The notes under the pieces were generated by a model. The model saw only the letters and a list, made by a program, of their open reading frames with translations. It ran no database searches and was not told the origin of the DNA. From Isoetes taiwanensis (lineage: Eukaryota > Streptophyta > Lycopodiopsida > Isoetales > Isoetaceae), in assembly GCA_021234155.1 (NCBI GenBank), contig JAJEKV010000025.1, positions 1-64,000 on the forward strand: a stretch of DNA of 64,000 nt. The letters are read 5' to 3'. Shown one piece after another: positions 55,768 to 64,000 of the stretch (within the stretch, counting starts at the first letter, position 1; the number at the start of each line of letters is the position of its first letter). The position numbers were made by a program, and so were the translations under genes.

Positions 55768-58208
55768 TATCATTAGGGATTTTTTGAGATCATAAAAGGG
55801 CCTTCTAAGAATTGCTGACTAAGCTATATGAACTACCAATCAGAAAACAGAACTGGTAATCCAGTCAGCAAAACAGTTATAACTAACTCACTGGATCACG
55901 TTTTCTAGCATAAGTGTTGATAGAAAAGTCCAAATGAGCTCTTTTTTGGTGCAATAGATAGATCTCATTGAGATCTTTCCAACCTTGGGTGGTTTGCATA
56001 TCTTTTAGACCTGTAGGATAGTAACAAATGATAAAAACCACATTCTAGAATGGGACTCGCATGAAACCAACAAACCGACTTAGACTTGCTTCTCATTCAT
56101 CTCAGCAGATTTTCTACAATGGTGGATAGTGGGTAGCCGCACACATGCGAACTACCCATAAAAAATAAAGGGAAAATCCAATTATATCATTTGGACCCCA
56201 ACAAATTACAATGCTAATAGAGACTGGGCTAGTGTACCTGCTGAAAGCTTATCACCGGGATTAAAAAACCCCGCCCTTTCGGGTTTTCGAGGAAAAACCC
56301 TAGTGATAAGCCCGGCAGGGGGCTTGGACAAGCGTAAAGGCATAAAAATCGCTCCCAAAACCCACGAATGGAAAAGTCGTAAAACGGATGCCTTCGCTAA
56401 ACGTACTACGCACATCACCAACAAAACAACAAGACAAAACAAACCTCCCGAGTGGGAGGGCTGATTCTGCCGGCCCGCGATAAAAATACAATAACAAAGA
56501 AGGGGAGGGTGGGTTCAAAGAGAATAAGGTATGCTGGCGAGAGAAGAGGAAGCCGCCGATGAGAAGTCGGCGTAAACGCTAAAATAGCGAACTCCCAACC
56601 GAAAGCGGGCATGCGCCCGCGATGCATGTAAAACATGCATGCTCGCCCCATTCTAGAATGGCGATCCGATGTCTCGGATCGATGGGATCTAGAATGGGAC
56701 TCGCGTAATGCAAAAACGCCGAATTTTAAAGGACTTCCTCGACACAGGATGGGGGCGAAACGGGATGAAGGCTAAAGAGAAAAGGACAGCATGAAATACA
56801 AGAGAATGGTACCGCCGAGAGAAGAGGGTCCTCTTTCTCTCGCGCCAGCATCTTTATTCTCTTTTGAATTGCTTGGCGGGAGGGGCTTTCCCTGCGCCGT
56901 TTGGCCAATTTGGCGCTTGCTTTCCGCCGCCCTTTTCGCCTTTTAGCCTTCATCCCGCGACCTTTCGCCCTCGATCCTAGTTTGTTAAGGAAGTCCTTGG
57001 TATTCGGCGCTTTGTTGGTTTCATGCGATCAAGTCTAAAATAATCGTCCAATTGGCGTGGCGAATCGGCATTCTGCTCAAAACAAAGCATGCATGCATTG
57101 CATGCGTCGCATGCATGCATCACATGCGTTTTGGGCGTTCGTCCGGGTTGGGCGTTTGCTACTTATTGCGAGTTCTTCATCGGCGTTTCATCGGTGGCTT
57201 CCTCTTCTCTCGGTACCTTATTCTCTTTGAACCCACCCTCCCCCTTCTTTGTTTACTATATTTTGTACAAGTTACGTTTATCATGTTTTTCCACCCGATT
57301 GGGTGATGCTTTTTCCACCCAGCGGGTGATGCTATTCTTTGGTATGTTTTCGTTTGTTGTTGGTGATATGCAGTGTGGGGTTGGCGGCGCCATCCGTTTT
57401 GACTTCTCCATGGCGGGTTTTGGTAGCGATTCTATGCCTTTACGTTTGTCTAAGCCCCTTGCGAAGGCTTATCACTAGGGTTTTTCCTCGAAAACCCGAA
57501 AGGGCGGGGTTTTTTAATCCCGGTGGTAAGCTTTCGGCAGGTACATCAGCCACTCATCTATTAGCATTGTATTTGTTTTTGGGGTCCAAATGTTATAATT
57601 GGATTTTCCCTTTATTTTTCGTGGGTAGTTCGCATGTGTGCGGCTATCCACTGTCCACCATTGTAGAAATCTGCTGAGATGAATGAGAAGCCTATCTATC
57701 GCGTGCCACGCGATAAAAAAACAAAAACAAAGAAGGGGGGAGGGTGGGTTCAAAGAGAATAAGGTACTGCTGAGAGAGAAGAGGAAGCGCCGATGAGATG
57801 TTGATGCAGAATCGCGCCTAAAATAGCGAACTCCCAACCAGAATGGGCATGCGCCGCCCGCATGCATGCAAAATATGCATGCTCGTCCCATTCTAGAATG
57901 GCGATCCGATGTCTCGGATCGATGGGATTTTTTGGAGTTTTGACAATCATAAGTGGTTAAAATATGTACAAAGCACCTAAGGTTGGAAAGATCTCAACGA
58001 GATCTATCTATTGCACTAAACGAGAGCTCATTTGGACTTTTCTATCAACAGTTATGCTAGAAAATGTGATCCAGTGAGTTAGTTATAACAGTTTTGCTGA
58101 CTGGACCCGTCAGGCTCTGATTTCTGATTGGTAGTTCATTTATCTTCATTTGGTTTAGTTGGCATGTTTTGAAGGCCCTTTTTTAATCTCAAAAAAACCC
58201 TAATGATA
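55768..58208. repeat. 2.4-kb nested near-palindrome (foldback element)
   Basis: Outer arms 55,768-56,040 and 57,935-58,208 are inverted repeats starting at TATCATTAGGG. Inside them, 56,115-56,450 is inverted with respect to 57,335-57,690. A GC-richer module occurs three times: 56,455-56,690, inverted at 57,060-57,260, and direct at 57,715-57,930. The centre (about 56,725-57,012) is itself partly palindromic round GGATGAAGGCTAAA. Long frames inside lie in inverted pairs and are not genes. The structure suggests a foldback transposon with nested insertions or repeated hairpin duplication. Confidence 0.85.
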
Positions 58209-58830
58209 TTAAACGAAGAGAAAAGGAAAGGAAATGCACAAAATTAAAGAAATGGTCATGATCTAGCTATGGCAAAGAAAGGAAGAAAAAAGGGAAGATT
58301 TTTTTTGTTTATGAAGGAGCGAAGTAGTACTCCAACCACGATGCAAATGACACCCTGGATAAATCCATCTAAGCGCAGAAATGGACATAAAATGAAGCCC
58401 CTTTTTTGAATGGGCAGAACTTTCTGGATATAATCCACCATGTAGCAAAGGACTCCGAATTAAACAGATGCATACTGCTCTAGACTGCCATAGATTGGAC
58501 ATGCAGAAGGAAGGAATGATGTTAGAGAAGTCAGAATGCACAGAATAGATTTTGAGAGTGTTGCAGAGGTCCAGCTTTTAGGTTTGCATGGTGGAAGTCA
58601 GAAAGCACAGGTCGTTAGGCATGGGGTAGGCCAATCCATCGGTTCCATGAACAAAATTAAAGCAACTAGATACCAGATTCTCTTCAATTACGAATTCTAT
58701 CTTCAATTAAGAACTCTACTGTAATACACGCCAGCTTGGGATTACTGTTATTTTAGGCTCAAATTATTTCAAGTCATTTCACCTCCACCACAAACATAAT
58801 TCATCTTGCTCAAAAGTTACAAAATTTATC
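58209..58830. other. non-coding, nothing recognised
   Basis: No family motif on either strand; short frames only. Confidence 0.35.
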
Positions 58831-59112
58831 CATTACAAAGTTAATCTGCTAAAAAATTACAAAGTTTATGTCATCAAAGTTTCTTATTACAAAAAGGCTT
58901 TCTTATCATCAAAGTTCATCATTACAAAAAGACTGCTACTGAAGATCATAACTGAAGATCACAACAGAAGTTCACAACTAAAGATCACAACAGAAGTTTT
59001 TCTGATACAGAACAGACGGCCATTGATACAAAACAGATTACTGCCACAAACATCATACTGATATTGCCACAAGCATCATACTAATACTGCCACAAACATC
59101 ATACTACACTAT
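58830..59112. repeat. short tandem repeats (TTACAAA(G/A)TT, GATCACAAC, CCACAAACATCATACT)
   Basis: Three adjacent simple arrays. ATTACAAA(G/A) words lie at 58,835-58,930 and a (G)ATCACAACAGAAG unit at 58,950-59,000. A unit of about 25-30 bp with GCCACAA(A/G)CATCATACT occurs three times at 59,040-59,106. Confidence 0.7.
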
Positions 59113-60418
59113 GATCGCCAAAGATTGGCTAAACTCGGCCAAAAAACTAAACTCTGCCCCAAAAGTCGCCAAGATCGGCCACAGATCCCTTAAGACCAAA
59201 GATAATGTGTCCAAAGCTTTAAAACAAAATTTCTTTTTTTTTTTCAGGGTACAAAATTGCTAGTGGGGTACAATTTTTGGCGAAGCACATATTAAGCACA
59301 TAAATAAATGGACACTATGAGAAGACCTGGACCGTTAGGACCGTCAAAATCAATCAACGGCTAAAATTTCTTGATATGAGCCCGATGCTTCGTAACAGCG
59401 TAACAGCAGCGACACTCCATTTGTGGCATTTGATCTACTTCACCAAATACAGCAAGCACTTTAAGCGACGTCCGGACGGTGATTTCTGCTACCCTGTTAT
59501 GAGCCTAGGAAGATATGTGGATTTGAGACTTTATAAAGAAGAGTTGATCATATACTTTAGCACACATACATATACAACAAAATGGACCATTATAATTACA
59601 GACATGAATGGAAGCGTCAGACAATAATTCACTGTAACTACAAACATGAAACGAAGTGTAGGATAAGGACTTGCTCACTCCTTACCAGTTTGGCCCTTCA
59701 GAACTATGAATGGGAATGGGCGTGGGAAAATGGCTTGCTCACTTTTTATCGGTTTGGCCATGTGTCTAATAAAATTCTCTCTTTTCTTAACCCACCCCTG
59801 GACCATTGTTTTGCAACATACTTATTAATTGTTCAAAACAACGCTTCACGGATTTTGTTGAATATATGTATCCCATGTATGCCTACTCTAATATATGTAG
59901 AGTCATGACACATGTTTCACATTTTATTCATACACACGATTAATAATATCTAAGTAGATTTTAAGGTAGCTCTAATTATAGGTGCAAAGAACTTATAAAG
60001 ATAGCTATAGATAAGGTGCTATACACAACGAAAGAATTGTCTAAGGTCGCACCATAGAATTCAATGCCTTCAAAAGGTATGGTGTTGTTCACAACACATC
60101 CATACTGGATTGCCGGATCACAGGAGTAAATGAAAGATCAAATCCCATTAGAATAGGATCTCACCTAAATCGCCCCATGTATGCCCCCTCCCCTCCCCCC
60201 GCCTCGGACAACACAACACAACACATCCACATTCATATACAAGCAGCAAAAGAGTGACTATATGAGATTCAGTACACAGTATCAACACCTCATAGACATG
60301 GTCACTTGCAATCTACATGTTCTCAAAATGATCCAATGGCCTAGAAGTTATTCTATGCAAATGCGCAGTTACAATGGTCTAGAAGGCTATATGCAGGTTT
60401 CTAATAAAGTTCCAAATT
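59113..60418. other. non-coding, probably the body of a Helitron-like element
   Basis: Ends in a Helitron-type 3' terminus (60,420-60,446), so part of this stretch should belong to that element, but its TC start was not identified. No Rep/helicase coding. The C-rich tract at 60,183-60,205 and ACAAC repeats near 60,210 are simple sequence. Confidence 0.4.
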
Positions 60419-60419
60419 A

Positions 60420-60446
60420 CCCAGCAACGCTGGGTACCATTACTAG
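60420..60446 (+). mobile_element. Helitron 3' terminus of an upstream element
   Basis: The hairpin CCCAGC-AAC-GCTGGG is followed by TACCATTA and CTAG, with T as the next base. A GC hairpin 8-12 nt before CTRR is the Helitron end signature. The same end closes the two elements downstream, but the bases before the hairpin differ. Confidence 0.8.
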
Positions 60447-60451
60447 TCTTA

Positions 60452-62356
60452 TCTTATATTATAATGTTATACCGTAATTCTTGGATTGGATCAAGCCCTA
60501 ATTTGAATGGTCGAGATCATCTGAGTGCATCCGGAGGCCGAGATTTATTGCACGACTTATCACCACCATGATTGGTCGTACTTTGATCTCTTAAGGGGAA
60601 AGGGTAAAGGGAAAAGGGAAGAGACAAGAGAGAATGTGAAGGGCAAAAAGGCACGGGAAAAGGGAGAAAAGCAAAGGTAAAAGGGTGGGGATAAGAGAAG
60701 AGAAAAAGGCATAAAAAAATGAAAAGGGAAAGAAGAGAAAAGGGAAGGGGGAAAAGGTACCTGGGGAAAGGGCACGAGGGAAAAGGGAAGAGATAAAGTG
60801 ATAAAAGGAAGAGGAAAGGGCACGGGAAAAAAAAGGAAAAAGGAAAGATTGAAGAAAGGGGAAAAGGGAGGAGAAAAAAAGCATGGGAAAATGGAAGAAA
60901 AAAAGGGCATGGGAAAAGGGAGAAAAAGAGAAGTGTTGAAGAAAGAGGAAAAAGGAAAAGAAAAAATGGCATAGGAAAAGGAAAAGGAAAAGGAAAAGGA
61001 AAAGGAAAAGAGAGAGAGAAATGGAAGGAAAAAAGCGCATCGAGAAAAGGGGAAGAGTAAAAGATTGGGAAAATGAGGAAGAGGGGAAAAGGGAGAACAA
61101 GAAAAGGATGGGGAGAAAGGAAGAAATAAGGGAAAGTGAGAAGAAAGAAAAAGGAAAGAGAAAAGGGGGAAAGGGAACCTGAAAAAAAGGCATGAGAAAA
61201 AGGGAAACAAGAAAAGGGAAGGGGGAAAGGGCATGAGATAAAAGGGAAGAGGAAAATGGCGGAGAAATAGAAAAAAAAAAAAAGCAAAAAAAAAGGGGGG
61301 AAGAGATAAAGGGTGGAGAAAAGAGGAAAATGAGTATAGGAAAATAAGAAAAGAAAACAAATGTGGAAAGGCATGGGAAAAGGGAAAAGGAAAAGGAAAG
61401 GAAGGAAAAAGGGCACGAGGAAAGGATCGGGAAAGTAGAAAAACAGAAAAAAAAAATCCATTAGGAAAGGGAAAGGGGAAGGGAAGCGTGGGAGCAGAGG
61501 AAAAAGGAGAAGAAAACATGGGAAAAGAAAAAGAGAAAAGAAAAAGGAAGGGGGAAAAGAAGAAAAAATCGCTGGGGAAAAAAAGAAGCGGGAAAGGGTG
61601 GGAAAAGGAGGAAAAGGAAAGCACAGGAAAAATGGAAAGAAGAAAGGGGTGGAAAAAAAGGGAAGGGAAAAAGGAAGAGAAATGGAAAAGAAAAAATGAG
61701 GAAAAAGGGGAAAAGGGGGAGAGGGCACGGGAAAAAAGAAAAGAGGAAAATAGGAAAAGGGAAGAGAAAAAGGGAACATCGAAAAATAGGAAAAGGAAAA
61801 AGGGAAGGGAGAAAGGGTGAGGAGATGGGAAAAGGGAAGGTAAAAAGGGCATGCGAAACGTGAGGGAAAAAAGAAAAAGGGAGGAGAAAAGGGCATCCAA
61901 AAAAAGGAAGAGTGAAAGGCTGGGAAATGGAGGAAAAGATAAGGGAAAATAGGCATGGAAAAAAGCGAAAGACTAAAAGATTGAGGAAAAGGGAAGGCAT
62001 GGAAAAAGGGTGGGGAAAAGAGAAGGCATGGAAAAAGGTGAAGGGAAAAAGAGAAGGGCATGGAAAAAGGAGAAGAAGGAAAGGGTGGGGAAAGGAGGAA
62101 AAGGAAAGGGAAAAAGGTTATTGGAAAAAGGGAAGAGGGAAAGGAAGGAAAGAGGTGGGGAAACAAGGAAATATATGCGAAAAACGGGACTGAAAAGAAA
62201 AAGCAAAGTGTATAGAAAGTAAGAAAAAGTGAAATACGGGATAGAGTAAAAGGGAAAGGGAAACAGAAAGGGAAAGGTATAGGGCTTTTCTCACTGCAGC
62301 CCAAAACATTTACAAGCTCTCAACTTACGCCCAGCAACGCTGGGTACCATTACTAG
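60452..62356 (+). mobile_element. non-autonomous Helitron A with purine core
   Basis: Begins TCTTATATTATAATG after an A and ends with the CCCAGC-AAC-GCTGGG hairpin, TACCATTA, CTAG and then T. The A|T insertion site, TC start, CTRR end and absence of target duplication fit Helitrons. About 140 bp of 5' sequence and 90 bp of 3' sequence are shared with Helitron B. The 1.7-kb core (60,594-62,270) is nearly pure purine on the plus strand (GGGAAAA, GGAAAA, GAAAGG words). A 595-codon minus frame of Phe/Pro/Ser/Leu is a by-product of this bias, not a gene. No Rep or helicase. Confidence 0.85.
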
Positions 62357-62384
62357 TCTATTAATAATGCATTCGTATACGTCA

Positions 62385-63581
62385 TCTTATATTATAATGT
62401 TATCCCGTAATTCTCGAATTGGATCAAGCCCTAATTTGAATGGTCCAGATCATCTAGGTGCATCCGAAGGCCAAGATTTATTGCACGACTTACCACCACC
62501 GTGATTGGTCATGCTTTGATCTCTCAAGGGGAAAGGGTAAAGGAAAAGGAGAGAAAAGGAAAAAGGGAAGAGAAAAGAGAGAATGTGAAGGGAAAAAGGG
62601 CATGAAAAAAGGAAAAGGGAAAGAAGAAAGAAAATGGGAGAGGGCGAAAAAGGCATGCGGGAAAAGGGAAGAGGTAAAGTGGAAAAGGGGGCAAGAGAAA
62701 AAAGGAAGAGGGATAGATTGAAGAAAGGGGAAAAGGGAGGAGAAAAAAAGCATGGGAAAAAGGGAGGAAAAAAAAGAGCATGAGAAAAGGAAGAAAACGA
62801 GAGGCGTTGAGGAAAGAGAAAAAAGGAAGGAAAAATGGTATGGGAAAAGGGAAAAGAAAAGGAGAGAGGGAAAGGGAAGGGAAAAAGCACATCGAGAAAA
62901 AGGGAAGAGTGAAAGGTTGAGAAAATGAGGAAGAGGGGAGGGAAAAGGGGGAACAAAAATTTAATGGGGAGAAGGGAAGGGGAAAAAGGAAAGTGAGAAT
63001 AAAGAAAAAGAAAAGGGAAAAGGGGCAAAGGGAACCTGAGAGAAAAAGAAAAACGAGAAAAAAAAGGGGGAAAGGGCATAAGAGCAAAGGGAAGGAAAAA
63101 ATAGTGAAGAAAGGGAAAAAGGAAAAGGGAAAAAAAGGGGAAGAGAGAAAGAGTGGGAAAAAGAGGAAAATGGGTATAGAAAAATAAGATAAGAAAACAA
63201 ATGTGCAAAAGGCATGGGAAAAGAAAAAGGAAAAGGAAAGAAGGAAAAAAGGGAAAGGGAAAAGGGAAGGGAAGCGGGAGAGCAGGGGAGGGGAGGGAAA
63301 GGGAGAGAAGGACATGGGAAAAGGAAAAGAAGAAAGAAGGGGAAAAGAAGGGAAGATTGTGAGGGAAGAGGAAAAAGGTGGGAAAAAGAAGAAAAGGAAA
63401 AAGGGCATGGCAAAAGAAAAAAGAAAGGAAAAAAAAAAGTGTAAAGAAAATAAGAAGAAATGAAATATGGGATAGAGCAAAAGGGAAAGGGAAAGGGAAA
63501 AGGAAAGGGCTTTTCTCACTGCAGCCCAAAGCATTTAGAGGCTCTCAACTTACGCCCAGCAATGCTGGGTACCATTACTAG
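62385..63581 (+). mobile_element. non-autonomous Helitron B with purine core
   Basis: Same TC start as A (TCTTATATTATAATG after an A) and same 3' end with loop AAT instead of AAC, then CTAG and T. It is 1,197 bp against 1,905 bp for A, the difference lying almost wholly in the purine core (62,526-63,505). It lies head-to-tail with A, 28 bp apart. It has no coding capacity. Confidence 0.85.
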
Positions 63582-63805
63582 TATCATAATGTTTTAGTGC
63601 AAGTAATGGACCACACCCTAAAAGTTTGGAGGGTCAGGATTTTATTTGCTTAAAGTTAGATGGTTGAGATCAATGCCTATTTTCATACGAAATTTTTGAG
63701 ACGAGGATGGATGCCCTGCTGCTTGTTCCGGAATGGAATCTGGAATAGACTACGGCAGCTATTCTACCCGTTTTACTCTTTTATGATTCCTAAACTCAAT
63801 CCAAC
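63582..63805. other. non-coding, nothing recognised
   Basis: Flank of Helitron B. A possible upstream intron for the frame that follows. Confidence 0.3.
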
Positions 63806-63867
63806 AACCAATATTTGATGTTCTATAGTGCTTGAATGAGCAAACTGAGCCGACTCTTGGGTTTCAG

Positions 63868-63999
63868 GCTGGTGAAGAAATCCTTGGACCTTATGCGTAT
63901 GGTGCTTTTCCCTTTAAAGTTCTTGGATGGCCTCCTCCATCAATGGTTGGTTCTGATGCAAACAAGGCTATGATATCTGACCATAAGCTCGATCCCTAA
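63868..63999 (+). CDS. possible terminal exon of an unidentified gene
   Basis: After a TTTCAG acceptor-like site (AG at 63,866-63,867) a frame of 43 codons runs to a TAA at 63,997-63,999. It contains GEEILGPYAYGAFPFKVLGWP and a polar end with SDHKLDP. Its composition and Trp/Tyr/Gly/Pro content look protein-like, and the frame is also open upstream for 14 codons. I do not recognise the family. It could equally be a pseudogene exon. Confidence 0.35.
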   Translation, partial: AGEEILGPYAYGAFPFKVLGWPPPSMVGSDANKAMISDHKLDP

Positions 64000-64000
64000 A

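Noticed and set aside
57089-57891. ORFs of 112-129 codons in the palindrome
   Set aside because: They occur as inverted-repeat counterparts of one another and contain no protein motif.
60517-62304. 595-codon minus-strand open frame (Phe/Pro/Ser/Leu-rich) and similar long frames to 63,534
   Set aside because: The plus strand is a purine tract, which excludes stop codons on the complement. Overlapping long frames exist in several phases with the same low-complexity composition.

Overview
The window looks like nuclear DNA of a land plant with a large, repeat-rich genome. Two LTR retrotransposons are primed by the plant initiator-tRNA(Met) end, and there are Helitron ends, a 9-bp-TSD Mutator-like foldback, tRNA-derived SINE-like repeats, a PIF/Harbinger transposase and a fragment of a plant LRR receptor kinase. 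A pogo-type transposase with a psq helix-turn-helix and two DUF7869-type genes fit a seedless plant such as a fern better than a flowering plant. That assignment is inference. No complete ordinary host gene is visible. Nearly every coding region is broken by frameshifts and stops.

Layout. 1-14 kb: non-coding, with degenerate direct repeats (about 6.4, 8.6, 11.3 and 13.1 kb) and a short array of ATGGTG words spaced 22 bp. 14.7-16.1 kb: pentanucleotide microsatellite and a decayed PIF/Harbinger transposase (minus). 16,875-22,387: a Ty1/Copia element (plus) with a 272-bp MITE in its 5' LTR. 22.9-26.3 kb: a separated direct repeat in otherwise featureless DNA. 26.8-27.7 kb: about 2.1 tandem 390-bp units with a tRNA-like promoter. 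27.7-30.0 kb: 5'-truncated LINE. 30.3-31.2 kb: LRR-kinase pseudogene.

31,569-43,268: a complete 11.7-kb Ty3/Gypsy chromovirus (minus) with 1.63-kb LTRs, a perfect 5-bp TSD, PBS, PPT, RT remnants, the C-terminal end of integrase and a chromodomain. Its first gag-position ORF begins MARTKQTYRK, which matches the histone H3 tail at 9 of 10 positions. An H3-tail mimic and a chromodomain in one element are the most striking feature here.

43.9-44.15 kb: a strictly 22-bp-phased ATGGTGA array. 44.9-46.5 kb: pogo-like transposase (minus), followed upstream by an insertion between 23-bp direct repeats. 48.2-48.9 kb: degenerate CCATTTGG-rich repeat locus. 49,361-50,081: foldback MULE. 50.8-54.3 kb: two DUF7869-type genes (minus). 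55.77-58.21 kb: nested 2.4-kb near-palindrome. 60,452-63,581: two head-to-tail Helitron-like elements with almost pure purine cores, next to a third Helitron 3' end. The last 130 bp may be a terminal exon.

The genes do not form a pathway. The window is a stack of mobile elements whose boundaries, duplications and nesting can be read directly.
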